From: Acidobacteriota bacterium
GTDB taxonomy: Bacteria > Actinomycetota > Acidimicrobiia > Spongiisociales > UBA5794
Length of the DNA stretch: 5,969 nucleotides
Direction: 5' to 3'
Assembly (NCBI GenBank): GCA_022574065.1
Contig: JACZST010000125.1
Location: 1-5,969 of the forward strand
Positions within the stretch are counted from its first letter, which is position 1, and every line of letters begins with the position of its first letter. The notes under the pieces were generated by a model. It was given only the letters and a program-made list of their open reading frames with translations. It had not been told where the DNA came from and searched no databases. The position numbers were made by a program, and so were the translations under genes. Below, piece by piece: positions 1 through 5,266 of this stretch.

Positions 1-361
1 TCAAAGCGTCCGATTTCGGCGCCAAAACACTTTCGGGAACGGATACATACTCGGCCAAGCCACCCCAACCACAACCGGATATGTCCCCGAATACCTCATC
101 CCCCGGCTCAAACTGCTTGGCGTTGGTTCCAGCCGCTTCGACCCGCCCTGCGATATCAGCTCCTAGGATCTCGTATTTCGGTTTTCGAAACCCCCCAAGG
201 CGACCCTGGAACGTTCCTGTCAGGAGATCCCAGTCCCACGAATTCACCGATGTCGCATGAACTCGTACCAGCACCTCATCGTCCCCGGCCACCGGCTTGT
301 CAACGTCCTGGAGCTCGAGCAGGTCAGGTGAGCCGTACTCGTGGTAGACAATCGCCTTCAT
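1..361 (-). CDS. NAD(P)-dependent alcohol dehydrogenase / quinone oxidoreductase-like MDR protein, N-terminal part
   Basis: This is a partial gene: the frame is open from the ATG at 361 to the left edge and gives 120 residues of a family that usually has about 310-340. The protein begins MKAIVYHEYGSPDLLELQDV, the standard opening of medium-chain dehydrogenases/reductases of the quinone-oxidoreductase type. The GroES-like domain follows, with 'DDEVLVRVHATSVNSWDWDL' (about residues 28-47), 'GADIAGRVEAAG' (about 67-78) and 'FEPGDEVFG' (about 83-91). Known members use NAD(P)H to reduce or oxidise alcohols, enones or quinones in the cytoplasm; the Rossmann domain lies outside the window, so cofactor and substrate cannot be read here. 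The start is chosen because the family N-terminus begins exactly there; a weak GAAGAA lies about seven bases upstream. The gene diverges from the lipoprotein gene at 812 and is on the same strand as the tRNA-like sequence. The family call is firm; the substrate is unknown. Confidence 0.9.
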   Translation of the reverse strand, partial: MKAIVYHEYGSPDLLELQDVDKPVAGDDEVLVRVHATSVNSWDWDLLTGTFQGRLGGFRKPKYEILGADIAGRVEAAGTNAKQFEPGDEVFGDISGCGWGGLAEYVSVPESVLAPKSDAL

Positions 362-536
362 CGGGTTTCTTCATAGTGGTCGCGGGCTCGGCGAAACGGT
401 ACCGGTGTGGTCTGGCCACGTGCAAGACCCGCCCACAACGGGTGTGATGTCGGGGCCGGTCCGCACCTCGATAGCCCTCAAGCCAATCTTGAAGCGGAAC
501 TCCCGATCGACTAGGAGGCCGTCGCATACCGCGGAG

Positions 537-609
537 TGGGTCCGGTGGGACTCGAACCCAGACACTTCGGATTTAGAGTCCGACCGGTTCCGCTTGGGCG
601 CTGCCCGGG
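537..609 (-). tRNA. tRNA-like sequence with CTA (amber-reading) anticodon; 3' half good, 5' half does not fold
   Basis: Read on the minus strand, 583-567 forms a perfect five-pair anticodon stem, TCGGA-CTCTAAA-TCCGA. The seven-base loop places the anticodon at CTA (576-574), which would read UAG. A five-base variable loop (AGTGT) follows, then a T arm with the canonical TTCGAGT loop, four pairs and a C-C mismatch at its base. The 3' acceptor strand CGGACCC comes next, then a discriminator A at 537; CCA is not encoded. The 5' half fails. No GGGTCCG partner for the acceptor strand lies upstream (only GGG matches at the right distance), and 'GCCCAAGCGG' looks like a D arm but its partner strand does not pair. 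It could be a decayed tRNA gene, a 3'-half duplicate left as an attachment site, or an unusual suppressor-type tRNA. The anticodon and T arms are clear; a functional tRNA is doubtful. Confidence 0.5.
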
Positions 610-801
610 GTTCAGCTGCCAGATGGTCGCATTTCGCTCGCCTGTGGCCCATCTCCGCACCTATGCGCTCCCTTTGAGGCAGATGGACAGCCGCCTTGGA
701 CGCGTGTGGGTTCCCCGCGAAGTTCCGGTGTGAAGAAACCGAAATCTACCCTCGTGGCCCTATACGTCGGACAGATCGTGCCGTAGCGTCGGCAAGATCC
801 G

Positions 802-808
802 AAGGAGG
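802..808 (+). promoter_or_regulatory. Strong Shine-Dalgarno sequence
   Basis: AAGGAGG lies three bases before the ATG at 812. It is the strongest ribosome binding site in the window and fixes the start of the small lipoprotein gene. Most other starts here have none. Confidence 0.85.
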
Positions 809-811
809 AAC

Positions 812-1114
812 ATGACCAAACATCTGCGATGGGTCCTGCTTGCTGCTGCCCTGATGCTTGTCCTCACGGCTTGCGCCGCTGGAGCGAATCCGGCCACTGA
901 TGTTCCGTCGTCTGAAGGCGAAGTGGCGGGCTTCTGGCTCGGCTTGTGGCAGGGGATCATCGTGCCCATCACATTCATCATCTCCCTGTTCTCGGACACG
1001 GTTGGTATCTACGAGGTCCACAACAATGGCGGTTGGTACGACTTCGGGTTCGTGATTGGTGCCTCGGTCTTCCTGGGCGGCAGCGGCGCGGGCGCAAAAG
1101 GCGCAAGACGCTGA
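812..1114 (+). CDS. Small putative lipoprotein with membrane segment, unknown function
   Basis: A 100-residue protein. Residues 5-20 form a hydrophobic signal sequence ending in a lipobox, LTA|C, with the acceptor cysteine at position 21. This predicts export and lipid attachment on the outer face of the membrane. After a short polar linker (22-38), residues 41-60 form a second strongly hydrophobic stretch with tryptophans and a proline, 'FWLGLWQGIIVPITFIISLF'. The motif 'YEVHNNGGWYDFGFVIG' (67-83) and a glycine-rich, basic C-terminus follow. Small proteins with this FWxGxWxGxxxPxxFIxSLF plus VHNNGGWYxFGF pattern occur widely as uncharacterised bacterial proteins; that is recalled and was not searched. 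The start is fixed by AAGGAGG. It appears monocistronic, with a terminator about 180 bases after the stop. I do not assign a function. Confidence 0.85.
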   Translation: MTKHLRWVLLAAALMLVLTACAAGANPATDVPSSEGEVAGFWLGLWQGIIVPITFIISLFSDTVGIYEVHNNGGWYDFGFVIGASVFLGGSGAGAKGARR

Positions 1115-1438
1115 CGATCGCCCCACTCGCCATCCTGGTTCAGAGGGCAACTGGGCAGAGCCGATAGGTCATGAGTGCGGTCAGAGTTCCTCGGTGAGGC
1201 CGGCTGCGGTCTCGGCGAGAAACCGCTGACTTCACCCCAGAGATCTTGCCAGCGCTTGCGGTAATCGCCCTAACACGGTTGAATCCCCCTCTGAAGCCCG
1301 GCCATTTGGCCGGGCTTTCCCGATGTGAGGGCTGGGCAGCCAATCGCTCTATTCAACAAATCGCTCCCGCCGGCCGATACAGGCACTTGGCGAGTGAGGA
1401 AATCCTTGATACGGAAACCCAGATCCAAACGCGGCTTG
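1115..1438. other. Intergenic stretch with one terminator
   Basis: This 324-base gap between the lipoprotein and the CAP/SLH gene holds one clear element, the hairpin at 1294-1319. The CAP frame can be extended upstream to a GTG at 1325, but that would start right behind the terminator and put about 38 basic residues before a good signal peptide, so I treat 1325-1438 as leader. No convincing promoter was found. Confidence 0.55.
1294..1319 (+). terminator. Rho-independent terminator
   Basis: A perfect ten-pair GC-rich stem (AAGCCCGGCC at 1294-1303 with GGCCGGGCTT at 1308-1317) closes a four-base ATTT loop and ends in TTT. The T run is short, but the stem is very stable. It lies about 180 bases after the stop of the lipoprotein gene and before the CAP/SLH gene, so it most likely ends the lipoprotein transcript and insulates the next gene. 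Confidence 0.8.
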
Positions 1439-2470
1439 ATGCGACCACTCTCTGTGGTCGTTGCTCTCGCAGCCCTGCTTTCCTTCGCTCCCGCACCCCC
1501 CTCCGCTGTCGCCGGAACGGCGACGGTCACCCCAGCCGAGTTCGAGTCCTGCCTGCTGGAGAAGATCAACGACGCCCGAGCGGCCGTCGGGGCGCGACGT
1601 CTCATCATGGCAAGCGATACCACCGGGGACACCAGGGCCTGGTCGAGGTGGATGGCGTACAACACGTTCCGCCATACGACCACGTCGGAACGATATGCAA
1701 TCCTCCCCGACGGCGCCTTCACCGCCGGAGAGAACATCGCTTGGTGGTCGGATGCCGGCCTGCCCGACTGCTCGAAGATCCACACCATGTTCATAGGGTC
1801 GTCGGGCCACAAGGCCAACATCCTCAAGTCGAACTGGCGCTACGTCGCCCTCGGCGCCTACGTAGACAACAGCAAGGGCTGGTGGGTGACCGAGATCTTC
1901 TTCGACGCCAATGGCTACTCGCCGGAATGCGACGGCACGTTCTGTGACGACGACGGCTCGATGTTCGAGGCCGACATCGAAAAGATTGCCGCAGCCGGGA
2001 TCACCACGGGCTGCAATCCGCCGACCAGCGATCGTTTCTGTTTGTACGATCACGTGACCCGCGGGCAGATGGCGGCGTTCCTGACGAGAGCCCTCAATCT
2101 GAGCGACCGGGGCTCGATCGATTTCACCGATGACGACAACTCACCCTTTGAGGCCGACATCGAGAGGATGGCGGCGGCCGGGATCACCAAGGGGTGTAAT
2201 CCGCCGACCAACGATCGGTTCTGTCCGGACCAACGCGTGACCCGCGGGCAGATGGCTGCCTTCCTGGCTAGGGCGCTCGGATTGAGCGATAGAGGTTCGG
2301 TCGATTTCGTCGACGATGAGGGCTCGGTCCACGAGGCCGAGATAGAGATGATGGCGGCTGCCGGGATCACCATGGGATGCAACCCCCCGGCGAATGATCG
2401 GTTCTGTCCGAACGACTACGTCACCCGTGGGCAGATGGCTGCCTTCCTGGCCAGGGGTCTCGATCTGTAG
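1439..2470 (+). CDS. Secreted CAP-domain (SCP/YkwD-like) protein with three SLH-like repeats
   Basis: A 343-residue exported protein. Residues 1-25 form a signal peptide (MRPLSVVVALAALLSFAPAP..., likely cut after AVA25). Residues about 30-160 are a CAP/SCP domain: 'EKINDARAAVGARRL' helix, H79 in 'RHTTTSE', E98 in 'AGENIAW', H124 in 'SSGHKANIL', and a core strand 'GWWVTEIFF' (147-155). The His/Glu positions fit the usual CAP cavity. Residues 161-343 are three 61-residue repeats (bases 1919-2467), each with 'EADIExxAAAGITxGCNPPxxDRFC' and 'VTRGQMAAFLxRxLxL', the S-layer-homology pattern with two cysteines per repeat. In known proteins SLH domains tie a protein to the cell wall, so this is probably a surface-anchored CAP protein whose partner is unknown. 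The ATG at 1439 is preferred because the signal peptide begins there; no ribosome binding site is visible. GTG at 1394 or 1325 are longer in-frame alternatives. The stop is TAG. Confidence 0.88.
   Translation: MRPLSVVVALAALLSFAPAPPSAVAGTATVTPAEFESCLLEKINDARAAVGARRLIMASDTTGDTRAWSRWMAYNTFRHTTTSERYAILPDGAFTAGENIAWWSDAGLPDCSKIHTMFIGSSGHKANILKSNWRYVALGAYVDNSKGWWVTEIFFDANGYSPECDGTFCDDDGSMFEADIEKIAAAGITTGCNPPTSDRFCLYDHVTRGQMAAFLTRALNLSDRGSIDFTDDDNSPFEADIERMAAAGITKGCNPPTNDRFCPDQRVTRGQMAAFLARALGLSDRGSVDFVDDEGSVHEAEIEMMAAAGITMGCNPPANDRFCPNDYVTRGQMAAFLARGLDL
1919..2467 (+). repeat. Three tandem 183-base SLH-like repeat units
   Basis: The units are 1919-2101, 2102-2284 and 2285-2467. Matching landmarks (the GCC of 'EADIE' or 'EAEIE' at 1970, 2153 and 2336) are exactly 183 bases apart, so no indels separate the copies. 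Each encodes one cysteine-bearing SLH-like unit. The third lacks nothing and the array ends directly at the stop codon. Copies differ at many third positions, so they are not recent duplicates. Confidence 0.9.
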
Positions 2471-2588
2471 GCACCCGCACCGGATGCGTGTGCTCGGTGG
2501 GCAGCATTTCCCTCGGCTCCGCCTCAAACATGCTTCCCACAAGGCATCTTTCGTGCGAATTACGCTGTCGTAGGTGCCTCGCCACCAG

Positions 2589-2600
2589 GTGACTAGTCAC
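2589..2600. promoter_or_regulatory. Perfect 12-base palindrome, possible operator
   Basis: GTGACTAGTCAC reads the same on both strands and lies about 60 bases upstream of the DUF3592-like gene, in an intergenic region. The position suits a binding site for a dimeric regulator. No regulator is encoded in the window and there is a single copy, so this is only a candidate. Confidence 0.25.
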
Positions 2601-2661
2601 AAGGCTCACTCGAAAACAGCCACGTCATGTCCTCGGTGGGCTTCTCACCCATGAACTCTGT

Positions 2662-3177
2662 TTGGCCGATATATTCCAGATGCTGGTTCTTCTGGTCGGT
2701 TTGTTCCTCGGATTGACGTTTCTCCTCGGCGGGCTCTCTGGCGCCGTTGGCCGGGTCCGACTGGGATTGCAATCGAGGCGGATGCGGCGGCGAGGTGTCA
2801 CGGTGGATGCCGAAGTGTTGAGCCGTCGGACGCTTTCCGGCAACCGGGGTGATGCTGGCTCGGGATTCTTGGTAACCGGGCAGTGGCTGTGGGGGCAGGC
2901 GCAGTACCAGGGGGAGTTTACGGTTCCGGAACATTGGTGGGAGGGCCGCGGAGGGCTGAAGATCCCCGTTCGGATTGATCCAAAGAGGCCGCACCTTGCG
3001 GTGGTCGAGTCTGGATCGAGAAATCCGGTCTGGGAGCTGCTCTTTGCTTTGGTCTGGTTCGTGATGGCCGTGGTCGGTCTGTTCTTCCTGTCCAGAACGG
3101 TGGCGGTCGCCTGTGACCAGGTGCGGTACGACTCACTCGAGCCAATCTGCGAGTCCCTTCGGGGAGCCTTCACCTAA
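2662..3177 (+). CDS. Two-helix membrane protein, DUF3592-like
   Basis: A 171-residue membrane protein. Residues 7-30 form the first helix ('MLVLLVGLFLGLTFLLGG...'). A very basic stretch follows (31-45, 'RVRLGLQSRRMRRRG'), marking the cytoplasmic side. The soluble part (46-120) starts with 'VTVDAEVLSRRT' and ends with 'IPVRIDPKRPHLAVVESGS'. A second helix covers about 122-143, then a short tail with two cysteines. The order helix, 'V.AEV', beta-rich segment, 'V.yDPxxP..A', helix is how DUF3592 proteins are built; their function is unknown. The start is uncertain: TTG at 2662 and ATG at 2680 (residue 7) both lack a ribosome binding site, and the frame is open upstream to 2593. The gene appears to stand alone and ends 28 bases before the next start. 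The membrane protein is clear; the family is a moderate call. Confidence 0.75.
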   Translation: MADIFQMLVLLVGLFLGLTFLLGGLSGAVGRVRLGLQSRRMRRRGVTVDAEVLSRRTLSGNRGDAGSGFLVTGQWLWGQAQYQGEFTVPEHWWEGRGGLKIPVRIDPKRPHLAVVESGSRNPVWELLFALVWFVMAVVGLFFLSRTVAVACDQVRYDSLEPICESLRGAFT

Positions 3178-3193
3178 CCCGAGAGAGCGCTGC

Positions 3194-3199
3194 GATAAT
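3194..3199 (+). promoter_or_regulatory. Probable -10 element of a leaderless transcript
   Basis: GATAAT, preceded by TGC (an extended -10), ends six bases before the ATG at 3206. That places transcription start at or next to the start codon, and no ribosome binding site is present. TTCACC at 3170-3175 is a weak -35 candidate. This layout is typical of leaderless actinobacterial genes. Confidence 0.5.
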
Positions 3200-3205
3200 G
3201 GCCCC

Positions 3206-3576
3206 ATGACCGAGGCGTACTCCAACGCCCGCCTGGCCTTTGCATCGTGGCGTGATTCGGTGCCGCCCGACCCGTACGACCCGCATCTCGACCTGGCCTC
3301 GCGGCGTTCGAAGACATCTCCACCGAAATCCGCCGCTGCGTCGAGGATCCAAGGCACGGGGCCTTGCACGGTCGTGACCAGTTGGAGCGCCTCGTTGCCG
3401 CCCATCAGGTTGCTCTGCTCCTCGACGCCGCGGGAACGGGTGGCGATCTTGCGATGGAGTTGGCCACGGCAGCCCGGCTCCTCACCGGCCGGACTCTGGA
3501 CCGCGCCTACCGCCCAGAGCACGACCCGGACTTCGCCGACACTCTGGACGCAGTCTTGGCATCGGACCTGGACTGA
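3206..3576 (+). pseudogene. Small unknown protein gene with a frameshift near 3300
   Basis: The ATG at 3206 opens a protein-like frame, 'MTEAYSNARLAFASWRDSVPPDPYDPHLDLA'. After about 3298 that frame turns into serine- and arginine-rich shadow sequence. The good frame continues one base back: 'AFEDISTEIRRCVEDPRHGALHG', then 'LERLVAAHQVALLLDAAGTGGDLAMELATAARLLTG', ending '...DTLDAVLASDLD' at TGA 3574-3576. Restoring one base near 3299-3303 would join them ('DLASAAFEDI') into about 123 residues, an acidic, helical, soluble protein I do not recognise. No slippery heptamer is present, so a programmed shift is unlikely; a real mutation or a sequencing error is more likely. The downstream frame alone has only a TTG at 3364, giving 70 residues. 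The upstream -10 at 3194-3199 supports a genuine gene start at 3206. Confidence 0.65.
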
Positions 3577-3758
3577 TAGCCCGGTAGCTGGTAGCGAGTG
3601 CGCCCGGGCATCCTCGATGACGGCCTCGACCGCTGCTGGTTTGTTGAGGTAGACCTGGGGAGCTGGCTGGGCCGCTAAGACCGTAGGACGCTAGATCCGC
3701 GGACCTGCGGGCGCGCGGCTCAGGCCGCGAAATCCGCATCTCTGTCACACCCCGCCGA

Positions 3759-3764
3759 TAGCCT
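3759..3764 (+). promoter_or_regulatory. Possible -10 element before the DUF3263 gene
   Basis: TAGCCT fits the loose TANNNT form and ends six bases before the ATG at 3771, the same spacing as at 3194-3199. There is no ribosome binding site, so leaderless transcription of the operon is plausible. The hexamer match is weak by itself. Confidence 0.35.
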
Positions 3765-3770
3765 GCCCGC

Positions 3771-4022
3771 ATGGTGTCCAAGCGAGATAGGCAGGTCCTC
3801 GACTTCGAAGGTTCGTGGTGGCTCTTCCCGGGCCCAAAGGACCAGGCGATCCGTGAGTACCTCGAGATGAGCGCGACCCGGTACTACCAGGTGCTCCGCC
3901 GGATCATCGACGAAGAGGGCGCGTTCGACCATGACCCGCTCACCATTCTGCGCCTCCGGCGGATGCGACGCCAGCGGCTCGACCAGATCGCCGACCGGGT
4001 GGGCAGCGCACCGAAGACGTGA
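3771..4022 (+). CDS. DUF3263 family protein
   Basis: An 83-residue soluble protein matching the actinobacterial DUF3263 pattern. It has 'VLDFEGSWWLFPGPKDQAIREYLEMSATRYYQVLRRIIDEEGAFDHDPLTILRLRRMRRQR': an aromatic 'FEGSWW' start (about 12-17), 'K-x-AIRE' (about 23-29), the hallmark 'MSATRYYQVL' (33-42), and a basic C-terminal helix 'LRLRRMRRQRLDQ' (60-72). In this family the middle part resembles a helix-turn-helix ('xxxxMSATRYYQVL'), so DNA binding is often suggested but, as far as I know, not proven. The ATG at 3771 is the natural start. The stop overlaps the GTG of the AI-2E transporter gene by four bases (GTGA), so the two are probably translationally coupled. Expression may come from a leaderless promoter. 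The family call is strong; the role is unknown. Confidence 0.88.
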   Translation: MVSKRDRQVLDFEGSWWLFPGPKDQAIREYLEMSATRYYQVLRRIIDEEGAFDHDPLTILRLRRMRRQRLDQIADRVGSAPKT

Positions 4023-5266
4023 GCACCCACGGCGACGTCGACGCGACCGCGGATTCGGAGACAGCAGTGCTGCGCCGCATCGGCCAATTCTCCTGGTCGG
4101 CACTCGGCATCATCGCCCTGATCGGGGTGGTGGCGTTTCTGATCATCGAGGCGAGGATCATCCTGGCGCCTTTGTTCCTCGCGATGGTCGTTGTCTTCAT
4201 CCTCAACCCGTTCGTCTCGATGCTGGAGCGAATGCGAATCCACCGCATCCTCGGGACCACCCTCGGTTTTCTCATCATCATCGCTGCCCTGGTAGCGGCC
4301 GTCGCCCTCGTCATACCGAGCATCGTCGAGCAAGGCGAGATGTTCGCCAGCGACTTCCCTGATCTGTACAACGACCTCACCGAGCAGACGATCACCATCG
4401 CAGAGCGCTTCAATATCGATGTCAGCATCTGGGATTACGACCGCATCGTCGAATTCCTCAACGACCCGGAGAACCAGGACACCATCGTGTCGCTCATCCT
4501 CGATCGCGTCGGGTCATTCACTTCGGGCATCTTCGAGTTCATCCTCATCTTTCTGCTCGGGCCCGTGCTCGCCTTCTACTTCCTGCTCGACCTCCCCAAG
4601 CAGCAGGGACGGCTTCTCGAGCTGGTACCTGGATCGCACCGGGCGGAAGCGGCCTTCGTCGGACGTCAACTCAATACCGCCGTCGGCGGCTTCCTCAGGG
4701 GTCAACTGCTTGTCGCCATCCTCGTCGGCCTCATGCTCAGCATCGGCTATGGCGTCATCGACCTGCCCTTCTGGCTCCTGATCGGACTGGTCGGCGGGGT
4801 TCTCAACATCGTGCCCTTCCTCGGCCCGTGGGTCGGAGGCATCCTCGGCGTGATCGTCGCCCTCGCCACCACCGATCTCAGGACGGCGTTCTGGGCGGCC
4901 GTTGTCGCCATCGTCGTTCAACAGATCGACAACAACTTTGTCAGCCCGCTCGTTCTGCGAGCTACGGTTCGGCTCCATCCTGCGGTAACCCTGTCGGTGC
5001 TAGTGCTCGCCGGCGCCGTCGCAGGCTTCTGGGGGATCATCATCGCGGTGCCGCTGGCGGCAAGCGTCAAGGTGGTCGGGGGTCATCTGTGGCGCACCCG
5101 CCTACTCGGTCAGACGTGGGAGGAGGCGGGCCAGGCCATCATCGCCGAACCCCCGCCCCCTTCTGGGGCGCTGCGGTTCCGAACCCGCGAGATGGAGGCG
5201 ATCCCGGTCGACTCCGACGAGGTCACCGAACCTGACGGGGACGCCGATGCTGATGAAAACGACTGA
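4019..5266 (+). CDS. AI-2E family transporter (PF01594, formerly UPF0118)
   Basis: A 415-residue multi-pass membrane protein. Hydrophobic helices lie at about 27-44, 46-66, 79-100, 170-191, 228-248, 250-283, 288-301 and 322-353, with a large soluble loop at 101-165, as in the family. Diagnostic motifs are 'GGFLRGQL' (223-230), 'NIVPFLGP' (263-270), 'QQIDNNFVSPLV' (301-312), 'LHP' (319-321) and 'GFWGIIIAVPLAA' (336-348). Members have been linked to autoinducer-2 export (TqsA) and to sodium/proton exchange, and most are uncharacterised, so the substrate is open. The GTG start at 4019 overlaps the DUF3263 stop and is supported by the normal family length. The C-terminal tail is unusually acidic ('DSDEVTEPDGDADADEND'). 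CvpA starts nine bases after the stop, indicating one transcript for all three genes. Confidence 0.93.
   Translation: MSTHGDVDATADSETAVLRRIGQFSWSALGIIALIGVVAFLIIEARIILAPLFLAMVVVFILNPFVSMLERMRIHRILGTTLGFLIIIAALVAAVALVIPSIVEQGEMFASDFPDLYNDLTEQTITIAERFNIDVSIWDYDRIVEFLNDPENQDTIVSLILDRVGSFTSGIFEFILIFLLGPVLAFYFLLDLPKQQGRLLELVPGSHRAEAAFVGRQLNTAVGGFLRGQLLVAILVGLMLSIGYGVIDLPFWLLIGLVGGVLNIVPFLGPWVGGILGVIVALATTDLRTAFWAAVVAIVVQQIDNNFVSPLVLRATVRLHPAVTLSVLVLAGAVAGFWGIIIAVPLAASVKVVGGHLWRTRLLGQTWEEAGQAIIAEPPPPSGALRFRTREMEAIPVDSDEVTEPDGDADADEND

Larger units (their letters stand above)
362..811. other. Gene-poor intergenic stretch
   Basis: About 450 bases between the divergent dehydrogenase and lipoprotein genes. 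The only feature I can support is the minus-strand tRNA-like sequence at 537-609. Short reading frames exist here on both strands, but none has a ribosome binding site or a recognisable protein pattern, and several simply translate the tRNA-like sequence (the 'WDSNP' string typical of misread tRNA genes). No convincing -35/-10 pair was found for the downstream gene. Confidence 0.5.

Noticed and set aside
618..686. Copies of AGATGG (620s and 680s) and an inverted CCATCT near 647
   Set aside because: The units are only 6-9 bases, irregularly spaced, and form no stable structure or known element.
405..733. Plus-strand reading frames with 'WDSNP' across the tRNA-like sequence
   Set aside because: This string is the usual translation of the complement of a tRNA T arm. 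There is no ribosome binding site and no protein-like composition.
1275..1290. T-arm-like string GGTTGAATCCC just before the terminator
   Set aside because: No anticodon arm or acceptor stem can be built around it; it is probably chance.
1325..1438. Upstream GTG extension of the CAP/SLH protein
   Set aside because: It would start a few bases after the terminator, has no ribosome binding site and would bury the signal peptide behind about 38 mostly basic residues.
1349..2053. Long minus-strand frame opposite the CAP gene, and other long antisense frames opposite the transporter
   Set aside because: These are antisense shadows in GC-rich coding DNA; the plus-strand proteins have clear domains and motifs.
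2472..2494. Imperfect hairpin after the CAP/SLH stop codon
   Set aside because: The stem has an internal mismatch and no following T run, so I do not call it a terminator.
3714..3729. Six-pair hairpin CGCGGC-TCAG-GCCGCG upstream of the DUF3263 gene
   Set aside because: It has no T run on either strand and such short GC hairpins are expected in GC-rich DNA. A terminator for the frameshifted gene is possible but not supported.
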